A DNA stretch of 64,000 nucleotides from Rhizoclosmatium globosum (lineage: Eukaryota; Chytridiomycota; Chytridiomycetes; Chytridiales; Chytriomycetaceae), in NCBI GenBank assembly GCA_002104985.1, contig MCGO01000020.1, positions 552,843-616,842 on the forward strand. The letters run 5' to 3'. This document shows, one piece after another, positions 22,298 through 31,908 of the stretch. Numbering within the stretch: position 1 is the first letter of the stretch; every line of letters starts with the position of its first letter. Both the position numbers and the translations under genes were made by a program. A model generated the notes under the pieces. The model saw nothing but the letters and a program-made list of their open reading frames with translations. It was not told the DNA's origin and did not search any database.

Positions 22298-22621
22298 CTA
22301 CACAACAAACACTTCCCCATCCATCGTCTCCTCCGTCGCTGCAACCTTCTTTTCCACAACTTCTGTCATGTGATGAATCTCTTCTTGGATGTGATGGATC
22401 TCGTCAACGATTGCGTGTGTGACATGTTCAATGACAGTTTCCTTGTGTTCTTCTTGGATGTCTTTTGAGGCAGTGGCAGTGGTGTCAGGGTGCAGCAGGT
22501 GGTCAGCCAGATCGGATATTTGATGTGAACCTTCGATGATTGCGTTGGTGATCTGGTCGATAATGTCGGCGGATTCGTGTTCAATTGCAACTTGCGATTC
22601 GTGGCAAATGTCTGAGGGCAT
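22298..22621 (-). CDS. small HEAQVAIEHES-family protein 1
   Basis: 107 residues beginning MPSDICHESQVAIEHES. The conserved part continues ...IIDQITNAIIEGSHQIS, and a later half-repeat (ETVIEHVTHAIVDEIHHIQE) echoes it. The C-terminus is EETMDGEVFVV. Predicted to be amphipathic-helical and soluble, His- and Glu-rich. I do not recognise the family. Related genes at 22812, 28051, 28599 and 29089 all lie on the same strand. The conserved start MP-DI-HE marks the ATG. Confidence 0.6.
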   Translation of the reverse strand: MPSDICHESQVAIEHESADIIDQITNAIIEGSHQISDLADHLLHPDTTATASKDIQEEHKETVIEHVTHAIVDEIHHIQEEIHHMTEVVEKKVAATEETMDGEVFVV

Positions 22622-22811
22622 TTTGGAGTCTTGTTCGGATTGGTTGTGGTTAGATTGGGAAAGCATTGGCTCCTTTTTAAGTGATTGGTGGTGAGTGAGT
22701 GAGTGGGTGAGTGTCTTTGTGAGTCGATTTGACTTTGACAAGTAGCCCTTGTTTTCAAATCAATTGGGAACTATTTACGAAAGCCACAAAAGGTATATTA
22801 TAGCAGAATAA

Positions 22812-23440
22812 TCAAACCACAAACACCTCTCCATCCAGATTCTTGGCCGTAGCCTCCACCTTCTTCCCCAACTCCTCCGCAACAATATGCGTATTCTCAA
22901 CAACAGCAAGCGTGATATGCTCCAGCACAGTCTCTTGATGCTCACTCCCATCCGCGTTCGGAGTCTTCAACCGCTCCGGATGCAAAGCCGCCTCAGATAT
23001 CTGATGCGTCCCATCTAATATCGCGTGCGTGATTTGCTCAATCACATCCGATTCGTGTTCAATAGCGACTTGTGCTTCATGTCCCAATTGCGAACTACTC
23101 CGTTCAGATGAAGGATCTTTCGGGTCGCTTTGTGTCGGTGTGGAGACTCGTAATATCGCTTCTGATATTTGGTGGACGAGCGGTGAGTCGATGATTGCTT
23201 CGGAGAGTTGGTGGACGAGGGGGAATCTATGAAGGCGTGTGTGATGTGTTCGATGATATCTGATTCGTGTTCGATGGCGACTTGGGCTTCGTGGCCGAGA
23301 TCCGTTGGGACTTGTAAACTAAGTTTGTTGGATTTTTTTGGTTTATTAGTTGAGTTGTTGGAGAGGTGGTTGGGGAGGGGTTGTGTTATGGTTTCGTATG
23401 CTGGGGGCTGAAGCCTTTCTTCTGGTTCCAGTCAGATTCT
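22812..23440 (-). pseudogene. HEAQVAIEHES-family protein 2, two units, frame shifted
   Basis: Two family units fused head to tail. The upstream unit (VPTDLGHEAQVAIEHES...ITHAFIDSP) and the downstream unit (QLGHEAQVAIEHES...ILDGTHQISEA) are one base out of register. The break is in a run of five G (plus strand near 23220); a sixth G would restore a continuous frame through two copies of a LVHQ-SEAI element. The tail (KNLDGEVFVV) matches protein 1. The 5' end is not clear: the frame stays open to about 23440 without ATG, and an acceptor-like CTTCAG near 23410 could join an upstream exon. Either a real one-base deletion or a homopolymer error. Confidence 0.5.
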
Positions 23441-23789
23441 TCACTGCTCTTAAGGCTAGATACTCTTCATCAAATAATCATAAAGACGAGCTTGATACAG
23501 TTGCATAGCTCACACTTCCGCAGGCAAGCATAACTTGGAGAAGCCACGTGTTTTTGAGTGTCCAAATACTAATAGAGATAGGATGGAAGGAAAGGGATTG
23601 GAAAGGAAGGCAAACTACTTTGCCGATGACGGACGACTCATGGTATAGCAGAGATATTATGGAATAAGAAAAAGAACAAGGGGGAGTGGGCCACGCGGGG
23701 AAAGGTTTTTCTGTAAGAGTCTGGACGGAAGCAACTTAAAATCTCAGTTTTGGACCAAAACAATACGCTTTATTTTATTTCCAAGAACC
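23441..23789. other. intergenic, nothing supported
   Basis: About 350 bases between the broken family member and the 3' end of the acyltransferase-like gene. It may hold the missing 5' part of the former. No other gene or repeat is seen. Confidence 0.4.
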
Positions 23790-25053
23790 TTATAACACAA
23801 TGTTCTGCTGCGTTGGAACGAAAAGAGACCCCAGTTTAAATTGTTTTGACGACTTTTTCGTCGTCAGAAGTAACACGGACAACTCATCGGGTTTCGCTTT
23901 AAAAATCACAGCCAAATTACAGGCGGTGGGCGTCGCGTGAGAGGGCAAATGGAGTTGTGTTTCCTGTCCACCTGGTAAAGTTACAAAATGTTGAAGCTTT
24001 GTCCAATTAGAGATGTTCATTCCTTGGCCCCTAAATAATCATAATTAGAATCATATGATAAGTCGTCTCTAAAAATAATTACTTTTTCGTTTCCTTCGGG
24101 GAGGGGAATTCAGTCAACGCTGTTTTGTTCTTAATACTCATGATTCGCTTTCGAACATCCGTTGGAGACATGGAAGCCATTACAATTGCCGAGAGTACAT
24201 ACGTTCCAGCGCTGTCTCGCTGGGGGCCCGTTTCACCAAGGTATTCCCGGCTATTGGTGGACACCGAGGCCCAAACCAATTGACAATCACTTAAAAGCGT
24301 CGAAACAATAACGTCATTGCAACTGACATAGTTATCATTTCCAGTTGTATACTTTTGCTTGACTTCAACGATTTCTTTTCTATCAATCGTATACAACGCC
24401 CCTTTTGAAAACCCAAGCGTACTCTTGATGTAATACTTGATGGCCATCGAAACAGCTGAAGACTCCCATTCAGAATACTTTTCGTCCAATATTTCATTCT
24501 GTGTAGCGTCGAAGGTTTCAAGGCGGTCAACGGTCAAAGCCCTGGGTCCAAACTCGGTTCTCCCGTCAAGCATCTTTAGAATTTCATAGTATGTATGTGC
24601 ATCTCCAAGCATATGAGACATGCTCACAACGAGACTGTTTCCATTTACAATTAAGATGCGGAAAAGGTCTCCACACGTTTTCTTGTTGAGGTAGCAGTAC
24701 CCGAGCTTGACCAAGTGCTTCTTGACGGACTTGACGAGGTTATTGTATTCTTGATCTTGACTGAATCCGGGAATGGTGAGGCACTTCACGTTGGTGTCGG
24801 CAGCAGCAGTTGGTGGTACAGTAGCTGGGTACTCCAAATGAACGTCTCCCATCTTGCCCACAAGACGACTTTGGAGCCACGGGTTTAACTCCAAGATCTG
24901 CTGCACTCGAGCAGTAATGAAGTCAACGGGTACAGAACCGGAAAAGAAATTGAATGTGGTAATGGTCGCATAAAAGAACGGTCCTTTCTTGCGTTCGTCA
25001 TTGAGAAGCGTGACGACTTTGGCATTTGGCGGCGGAGTCTGTGTTTTGGGCAT
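23790..25053 (-). CDS. CAT/BAHD-fold acyltransferase-like protein
   Basis: Two exons, 25053-24083 and 24030-23790; a 52-base intron restores frame (ETKK-GQGMNISNW), giving about 403 residues. The active-site-like motif SMSHMLGDAHTYYEIL (HxxxD, residues about 145) is the signature of the chloramphenicol acetyltransferase/BAHD/condensation superfamily. The C-terminal segment (SNWTKLQHF...LHLPSH...CNLAVIFKAKPDELSVLL) fits the domain's last strands. It lacks the plant DFGWG box. Likely cytosolic transfer of an acyl group from a thioester; substrates unknown. The start is supported by a clear ATG and absence of upstream coding. Confidence 0.65.
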
Positions 25054-25332
25054 CTTTTTTTGAATGCTTTAGATGGTTGCTGGAGGACTGACTTTTTTTG
25101 GGTGGAGATCGGAAACTACTCTTGGCAGTGGTTCTATTTCCGTACCGGTCCAGCTCAACTTGAAAAGAGTAAGAAGAAAGAAGGAAAGGGAGATATTCGA
25201 ATCTTATTTATTAAGCTATGCACAATGGAGAAGTGTTTTGAGTTTCCAGAAAGCGATAAGTCGGATGGAAGCTGAATGAACAGACGGGCGGAGATCGGAA
25301 AAGTGGAGATCGGAATTTTAACAAAACAGTTT

Positions 25333-26424
25333 TTATTCAGATTTCAAAGGAAAATCAGTCAACACACTGTACTCTTGGAAATGAAGAGCAGGTTTTTCAT
25401 CGAAGCTGTTACCCACAAGAAATAGTACTTCCAAATTCGTGAGATTTTCCAGTTCGGTTGGCACAACACCAGAAAATTGGTTTTGTGAGAGTAAAAGACT
25501 CTTGAGAGAGGTCAAAGTCCCTAGTACTGCAGGTATACTTCCAGTCAATGAATTATTTTGAAGAAATAGTCGTTGAAGATTCTTGAGATTCCCAATAGAC
25601 TCTGGAATACAGCCGTCCAACTGATTTCCATGCAGACTCAGAACGACGAGGTTCACGAGGGATCCAATTTCTTGAGGGATAGAACCGAATAATTTACTGT
25701 CCGAGAGGTCGATTTTGACGAGCGCGGTGAGCATACAAATAGCGGTTGGGATATGCGTTGGAAACTTGAGTCCAATTTCCATCAACGTCAATTTCGAAGC
25801 AAAGAGAGTCGCGTATCCGGTTTGATAACCTTCATGTCCACGGAATAGAATCAAATCCAGGGCTTTAATAGGGTCCGCCGGTTCTTTGCGAGAAGTTGTT
25901 GGACTGCCCATAGAGGAAGCTGTGCCTTGAAACAGATTGACATCGCTTCCCCATCCCCCATTCGAATCAACATACATTGTACGATTTATATTGAGATTTC
26001 TGCAGCGTTTGAGGTTGAGCAAGACGAATGGGTTTGTGGTCAAGCAGGTGTTAAATGCCTTGGAAAGCAGTCTGTATTGAACTACTTTAAACGGATGGAT
26101 CCAACTGAATATCTGCGCGACAAGTTCGAAAGGAAGATTCGTGATACGAGTTTTGAATTTCCGAGTTGAGTTTATGAGGTTTGATGTATTTGAAGAGATT
26201 GTTTTCACATTTGAAGCGATTGAATCGACGAGGGCCTTTGTTTGAGTGTGCTCTGATTTGAGTTTATTGAGCGATGTGTCGATGTTGTTGAGTGAGGATG
26301 TGTGCAAAGTCAGAAGGGATTCGTGGCGATTCAGCTGATTTTGGATTGATAAAAGAAGAGTGTGGATCGTGGTGAGACTGGGCTCGGATTCGGAAGTGGC
26401 TTTAGTGGCTTCGCTGGTCGTCAT
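25333..26424 (-). CDS. F-box/LRR protein with coiled-coil N-terminus
   Basis: Intronless, 363 residues from the first true ATG (MTTSEATK...). Residues about 15-85 form a heptad-rich coiled coil (LLLSIQNQLNRHESLL...). An F-box-like segment follows (ITNLPFELVAQIFSWIHP). About six LRRs of the LxxNxLTGxIP type fill residues 210-345. Inferred role is SCF substrate recognition. It has the same overall design as the genes at 8941 and 48853 and lies between the acyltransferase-like gene and an F-box/ankyrin gene on the same strand. Confidence 0.7.
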   Translation of the reverse strand: MTTSEATKATSESEPSLTTIHTLLLSIQNQLNRHESLLTLHTSSLNNIDTSLNKLKSEHTQTKALVDSIASNVKTISSNTSNLINSTRKFKTRITNLPFELVAQIFSWIHPFKVVQYRLLSKAFNTCLTTNPFVLLNLKRCRNLNINRTMYVDSNGGWGSDVNLFQGTASSMGSPTTSRKEPADPIKALDLILFRGHEGYQTGYATLFASKLTLMEIGLKFPTHIPTAICMLTALVKIDLSDSKLFGSIPQEIGSLVNLVVLSLHGNQLDGCIPESIGNLKNLQRLFLQNNSLTGSIPAVLGTLTSLKSLLLSQNQFSGVVPTELENLTNLEVLFLVGNSFDEKPALHFQEYSVLTDFPLKSE

Positions 26425-26546
26425 TTGCTTCGTTTGGGTGGTGGACTGGTGGTGGGTGATTCGGAGAGAGATTTCTTTGGCCAAACTATTGCTCCTCCAC
26501 CTTCAAACCTTCGATTCTTTCAGTAAGATCAATTAATAGTAAATAA

Positions 26547-27946
26547 TTATTTGGTTATTCGCTCATCTTCCAAGAATGCACCAATAATTTCCCGTCTTCC
26601 TCTCTGAAGAGCAATTTTATAACATTCCTCAACATTCTCCGCAGAACACAACCTCGAATCGGATAATAACACTTGTACCATTTCCAAGTTTCCTCTCCGA
26701 ACAGCATCCAACAATATTCCTCCACAATCCCGAGTCGGAACCGTTCGAGAGTCTGCCAGCAAAGCTCGAATCACACCAAGATGTCCACGCTCGATCGCAT
26801 CTTCCAATCCTTTGTTTCCTTGTGCAGAAGGATCTACTCGAAGGTCCGTAAGCAACAACTTCACGATATCTGTTCGGCCTTGTTGCGATGCAGAAACGAT
26901 GGCAAGGTTTGATGATGCTGACGGATCAACGCGACTATCTTGTAGAAGCATTCGTACTATTTCAATATGGTCGTAATGAATCGCTGTCAAAAGAGTGGAT
27001 CCAGGGGAGAAGCGTGGGTTTTGGATAAGCAGTCTCATGATATCAGCATGTCCACACTGCGTTGCCACAGTAACACAAGCATTTGGTGCTTGTTGAATAT
27101 ACCGGAGCAGTGTTTGAGTCAAAATCATATTGCCGTTCCTGCACGTAACCATCAACGACCGATGTGCCCATTCGTGAATATTAGCAAGTGTTTCTGGACG
27201 TGACAAGAGAAATAAGCACGGAGACGTATAATTCTGCTCGTTGGCGATTTCAAACAGAGTGTTGATGTTGTCACGCGAGAGAAAAGATTCAAAGTTAGAC
27301 AGCAGAATCTCATACAGACGTAGATGCAAATTCTCAGATCCAAGGGTGTGCTTGAATCTCTGGCCCCATGAAGGTAACGGCATTCCCACGTATCGCGGTC
27401 CTCCAGGATATGTGTAAATGTAGTCATGCTCCATCAATTTGATTAACGTCGACGCCTTGTACGATAACGGAAGACGAGTCCATCCATCGTGTTCTCCAAC
27501 GATATCCCATACAGGTGAATAGACAGTCTCGAACTTGTCATTTAAATCTGGTCGTTCATTGGATTGGGCCTGCTGAACCTTGGCGATGTAGCTAGCACGA
27601 AAGCCTGCTATTAGGGCATCACGCTGACTATCCACAAGCTTCGTGAGTCCTCGGTAAGCTTGAGCCGGGGTGTGGAAGAGGATCGGTGAGAAGGAGCGGC
27701 AGAGAACGGCAAGAGCCACACGCTCTTTGAATGGGATCAGAGACAAGATTTGATCAATGAGTTCTATTGGAAGGCATTGTATTGTGATGCATGGTTCTTG
27801 AACCTGGACTGAGGTCGATAACTGTGTTGACAGGTTGTCAATGACACTCTACGAATTGGAAGGATCGTAAGGAACAAACATACTACATCTGGGTCTCTTA
27901 CTGTTATCGTCATCATACGACGCACGAGAGAAATAAGTCCTTGCAT
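26547..27946 (-). CDS. F-box/ankyrin-repeat protein
   Basis: Two exons: 27946-27902 (MQGLISLVRRMMTIT) and 27848-26547, with a 53-base intron, about 448 residues. The spliced product creates an F-box-like start, LPIELIDQILSLIPFKERV, that neither open frame shows alone. The second half has at least six ankyrin repeats of the short fungal type (RTDIVKLLLTDLRVDPSAQGN; RGNLEMVQVLLSDSRL). Likely an adaptor linking an SCF ligase to a target; that is inferred from architecture. Confidence 0.7.
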
Positions 27947-28050
27947 AAGTTGGGTGCGTTGCTTTCAGACAAATAACTTTCTTAATTTTCTCCTCATTCC
28001 TTTGTCTAATAACGGTTTATTCATTATGCTTAAAAGAAATAGCTAGTTTT

Positions 28051-28257
28051 TTATAGAGGCCCACACAAATATAGAGCAACTAGTTCTCTGTTTTGTTCTT
28101 CGGCATTTGCTTTTGATACCGTCGAGGATTCTTGATGATGCAAAACAGCTTCTGCAATTTGATGACTGCCTTCAACGATTGCTTGTGATATCCGGTCAAG
28201 CAAGTCGGACTCGTGTTCGATTGCTACTTGGGCTTCGTGGCCAATGTCTCCTGGCAT
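28051..28257 (-). CDS. small HEAQVAIEHES-family protein 3
   Basis: 68 residues, starting MPGDIGHEAQVAIEHES and continuing LLDRISQAIVEGSHQIAEAVLH. The C-terminus (EEQNRELVALYLCGPL) resembles that of protein 5 (EEKNRELLTHFSFAE) rather than proteins 1 and 2. One unit only. Intronless. Function unknown. Confidence 0.55.
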   Translation of the reverse strand: MPGDIGHEAQVAIEHESDLLDRISQAIVEGSHQIAEAVLHHQESSTVSKANAEEQNRELVALYLCGPL

Positions 28258-28598
28258 ATTATATGATTTGGATTCGGTTTGATGTCTTCTTTTGAGGATT
28301 AGATTGTCAGATGAAATGCGGCTCTTCGATTTTGTAGTTGCGAGTGAACGAGTATGAGTCGATTTGACTGACTATCACTCAAAACAGAACGTGGCAACAA
28401 AACGTATCTTTGTTATCGTTATCAGGCAGTTCAAGACATGTGTCACTTTGAGTTATTGATGATAGCAGTCGTCACTGAATATTCGCCATCTGGTCTTTTC
28501 ACCTTCGATTGAATGGTCCATGAGAGTTTCAGGAATTTTACACTCAAGACTCAAAGTTAAATAATTGCGAACGACATAAATATTTATTTGGCTTAGAA
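28258..28598. other. intergenic, nothing supported
   Basis: About 340 AT-rich bases between two members of the small family. It presumably carries the promoter of protein 3. No RNA gene or repeat was recognised. Confidence 0.4.
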
Positions 28599-28820
28599 TC
28601 ACGATCTAAATGCCCGTAAAACCAACTTTTCAATGTCACTCGTCGCCTTTCCTTCACCTCCAGTTTCCTTTCTTCCTTTGAACATCGTGTCATGGAGATA
28701 GAGCGCAGCCTCGGCGGCACTGTGGTGGTGATGATGGCTGATTGCGTTTGAAAGCTTTTCGATTAAGCCCGACTCGTTATTCATGGCTGCTTGAGCTTCG
28801 TGGCAGATGTTGGCTGGCAT
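28599..28820 (-). CDS. small HEAQ-family protein 4, divergent
   Basis: 73 residues starting MPANICHEAQAAMNNESGLIEKLSNAI. A run of five histidines (SHHHHHSAAEAAL) replaces the conserved GSHQISEA segment, and the C-terminus (DIEKLVLRAFRS) is basic. This is the most diverged member. It may bind metal through the His run, but that is speculation. Confidence 0.5.
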   Translation of the reverse strand: MPANICHEAQAAMNNESGLIEKLSNAISHHHHHSAAEAALYLHDTMFKGRKETGGEGKATSDIEKLVLRAFRS

Positions 28821-29088
28821 TAGTACTCAAGATTTGGCAGGAAAACAAGGCGTTTGACTCAGTTAAATGTTCTATTTTTTGCACGTGTTTCGACAATGAG
28901 TCAGTGTGACATGGACTGCACCCACCGCGTTCATCACACCATAACTTCTGAATATGAATTAGTAGTGGGTACTTGTTACTCATTTTGTTCATGTAATTGA
29001 GTTGGAGAGGCAAGGTTGTTAACAAATCAAACTATACACAACGTTTTATTAAGGTATGACAAAATGAAGAGGCAGCAACAAGATGAGC

Positions 29089-29298
29089 TCATTCAGCAAA
29101 CGAAAAGTGCGTCAACAACTCGCGATTCTTCTCCTCAGTTGCTGAGATTTGGTTACTCGATCCGGATACTTGGTCAGTATGCAGAATAGCAGCAGAGATC
29201 TGGTGTGTGCTTTCGATAATCACATGTGTGATCTGGTCGATAAGACTTGTTTCTTGTTCAATGGCGACTTGGGCTTCGTGGCCGATATCAGCTGGCAT
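29089..29298 (-). CDS. small HEAQVAIEHES-family protein 5
   Basis: 69 residues from MPADIGHEAQVAIEQETSL through IDQITHVIIESTHQISAAILH to EEKNRELLTHFSFAE. Intronless single-unit member, closest to protein 3 in its C-terminal half. Function unknown. Confidence 0.55.
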   Translation of the reverse strand: MPADIGHEAQVAIEQETSLIDQITHVIIESTHQISAAILHTDQVSGSSNQISATEEKNRELLTHFSFAE

Positions 29299-29552
29299 GA
29301 TGTGGAGACTTATTAGGTTTTGGAATTTGATTTCTGGGGAAGATCAGAAAAGGACGTGATTGGTTTTTATGGGGAAATGCCAGAAGGCTGTCCATTTTGC
29401 GTGTTGTGACTTTCAGTGTGAGTAGTGGTGAGTCATTGGCCGTGTTTGCCAGATAGTTGTTAAAAAAATATTTCCCGTCAACCTTGTTGAACCCAGTTCA
29501 CTTTAAGGTGGTTAAATCCAAAAAAATAACAATTGACATGAAAGCATTAATA

Positions 29553-30179
29553 TTAGCTTATAACCTGTAAAGCCCGTGACGCAGTCCTACGCAACTGTTC
29601 CATAGCCCCCGTCCTAACCGGTTCATCCTCACCATACCTCGGCGGTTCATCCAAATACTCTGGCAAAAACTCTTCCTCAGCTTCACTGTCCCTACCCCTA
29701 ATCCTCACCGCATATTCCTGCGTTTCTCGTTTCGATTTACACGTCCTCAACGCGATTATCACGCAACCAAACAACGCGATAACCAAGAGAGAGACAACGA
29801 CAACAATTGTCTTTGTAGATACTGTAGGTGGAGGCGTTCCAGGACTGAAACCTTCTACAGCGGGGTATCCAGACCCCAGTGTGAATCCAGTGTTGCTCTG
29901 CCAGAGGATTTTTGATCCAAAAACGGGAGAATCGTAGAGGGTTATTATTCCAGTGTTGTTGGAGTCGATGCAGTAGAGGCCGTTGGAGCCCCATGTTTGT
30001 AGAGTCGTGGTATTCGACGTGGATTCGATTTTTACGAGTCCGTTTGAGGTGTACGAGAATGTGGCGGCGTTGCCTTTTTCGTCTTGGAATTGACTTGTTG
30101 TGTTGAATTCGGTCGTATTCGTTGTTAACACCATAGATAGCCCCTGGAGAACAAATGGTGGAATTAGTATTCGCGACAT
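29553..30179 (-). CDS. single-pass membrane protein with cytosolic PPxY motif
   Basis: 208 residues in the last exon. The first part is an Asn/Thr-rich presumed ectodomain (many N-x-S/T sites: NTTEFNTTSQF, SNTTTLQTW). A clear membrane helix follows (TIVVVVSLLVIALFGCVIIAL) with basic stop-transfer residues (RTCKSKRE). The cytosolic tail carries LPEYLDEPPRY, whose PPRY matches the PPxY motif bound by WW domains of Rsp5/Nedd4 ubiquitin ligases. This suggests regulated endocytosis or an Rsp5 adaptor role. The ATG chosen may lie inside the gene: see the exon candidate at 30164-30328, which would lengthen the Cys-containing ectodomain. Confidence 0.55.
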   Translation of the reverse strand: MSRILIPPFVLQGLSMVLTTNTTEFNTTSQFQDEKGNAATFSYTSNGLVKIESTSNTTTLQTWGSNGLYCIDSNNTGIITLYDSPVFGSKILWQSNTGFTLGSGYPAVEGFSPGTPPPTVSTKTIVVVVSLLVIALFGCVIIALRTCKSKRETQEYAVRIRGRDSEAEEEFLPEYLDEPPRYGEDEPVRTGAMEQLRRTASRALQVIS

Positions 30180-30328
30180 AAAAAATGATTTAGTGGATCC
30201 TCAACTGTTCCAACGATCCTCCATGTTTTGGTATCTCCGCATATGGTTGAGTTTGCTGAAACCACAGAACCTGTTTTGAAGCAGAAGATGCTGTTTGATG
30301 GACTGTATGAGGCATTCACACAACTCAT
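30164..30328 (-). CDS. candidate upstream ectodomain exon of the PPxY protein
   Basis: 54-codon frame starting MSCVNASYSPSNS and containing FCFKTGSVVSANSTICGDTK. Its Ser/Thr/Asn/Cys composition matches the ectodomain of the gene just downstream on the same strand. An intron with a CTAAT branch-like site and acceptor TTCTCCAG lies near 30130-30165, but the simplest junction does not keep frame. So this is either an exon of the downstream gene with an unrecognised splice pattern or a small gene of its own. Confidence 0.3.
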   Translation of the reverse strand: MSCVNASYSPSNSIFCFKTGSVVSANSTICGDTKTWRIVGTVEDPLNHFLCREY

Positions 30329-30600
30329 TTGCTGTCTGTTTCTTTTTGTTCAAGACGTTCAACGCTTTTAGGCTTGAGTTGTTTGACAAACACAAGTGGA
30401 GGCTGGATCTATGACGCAAGCGACACGGGGAACATGATAGGCATAACATTAATAATCAATGCAAGAGCAGATGCCTCGGCACAATTACATTTCTTTGACA
30501 TCATTTAAGTCCACACATTAACCCACTTTTTAGTAAAAGGCTACTTTATCATGAACATAATACGAGGCGGAAGAAAAGAAAAAGATGCTAAAAATGCAGC

Positions 30601-31766
30601 CTAAATAAGTAAAGCAACACTTGCTGCCATTGCGAATCCAGCAGCAACTTTTTCACCTGACGACTTTCCAGAACCTTGGGTGGCAGTAGAAACAGCACCA
30701 TTCGAACCAGTACCAGTAGTTCCAGTAGAAGCTGCACCAGTGTTGGTAGAACCAGAAACGGATGGAGTACAAGAAGCTCCAGACTTGACCAAACCAATAT
30801 GGTAAAAGCTGTAAGTGACACTTGGAGGATTAAAGTTGACGAACGTGGCGTCCTTTGTGTGTTTGAAGTCAAAGTTGTTGACACCGTCGAATTCCTTTGC
30901 CATGAGGGAGAAGGGGATGAAGATTGCTTGTGGAGTTCCGTTTGGAGTGTGAAATTGGGAGAGTTTGACGTATGCAGAGTCTATAAAGAATTAGAAAGTG
31001 AGTCCGTTAGGAATTACCCGAATGCTTTCAAATACCTTTGGTTCTGGCGGAACAATCAGCGTTCTTTTGTGTCAATGTCAAGTACACGTCAGATCCAGCT
31101 GGCATGGACACATTGAGGTAGAGCCCTTGGTATGGAGTCATATCCTGGCATACTTTGACACCGAAATCGTTGGAGCTGCGTTGATCGTCCCAGACTATGA
31201 AAAATGCCGAGAATCAGTTTCAAGATATACATCAAATCACAAGTGGAAGAAATCCTTACCAAACTTGAAGTAAAAGTAGTTGTTTGCAAGGATATCGGCT
31301 GGATGCAAACCAGGGTCTGTGTTTGGCGGGTTTTGGAGGAATCCCGGTGTGACATCGACATGTCCGTCAGTGGCAGCAAAGTTGTAGGTCAGCTTAGAAC
31401 CATCGCCATCGACTCCGTAGTCTCCGCCGTTCAAGTTGAGGGTCTGGTTGGGAAGAAGGTTCAATGAAGGGTAAGTGGGACTTGCAAGACACACCTTTAC
31501 GTTTCCGTACGAGTCCTGAACATTGCAATTGCCATGACAGTGTTAGTAATAGTAAAGCTTTTGGCACCAAGATGGGCGACTCACATTTCTGTAGTTTGAA
31601 GCGGATCTGTGAATGTGATAAGGGCAGAGAACGTGTCAGCACAATCAACCAAGGCTCTTCCTTCTCACCTTGGACTCATGTCATCAACTAGGAACTCGCA
31701 TGAGGAAGGCACGGTGAGCTGGGCAGCGGCTGCAACAAGTGGCAAAAGGGCGACTAGTGAAAGCAT
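30601..31766 (-). CDS. secreted GPI-anchored-type surface protein
   Basis: Five exons from the ATG at 31766. The start is a textbook signal peptide (MLSLVALLPLVAAAAQ). A 22-base second exon adds RSASNYRN. Then come DSYGNVKVCLASPTYPS..., YFYFKFG-WDDQRSSND... and the last exon. All junctions join in frame, with donors GTGAG/GTAAGG and acceptors CACAG, TTCAG, CATAG and TATAG. The mature part has few cysteines and beta-rich segments. The C-terminus is Ser/Thr/Gly-rich and ends in a hydrophobic GPI-type tail (KVAAGFAMAASVALLI). Expected at the plasma membrane or wall; no enzyme motif is seen. It shares a 142-base divergent promoter region with the double GNAT gene. Confidence 0.65.
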
Positions 31767-31908
31767 TTTGGATTGTGATTTCGAGAACCTTTCGAAGTAG
31801 GTCAATCAATCACTATTTAACTGAAAGCATAAGGAAGCTTACTCTTTTCTCCTATTCGAAGTTTATTAGATTTAATAACCTTACTTTGTTGAATAACCCA
31901 CAAATGAC

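Noticed and set aside
30676..31116. 146-codon plus-strand frame
   Set aside because: Antisense to the GPI-anchored-type protein, which has a signal peptide, five joining exons and an anchor tail.
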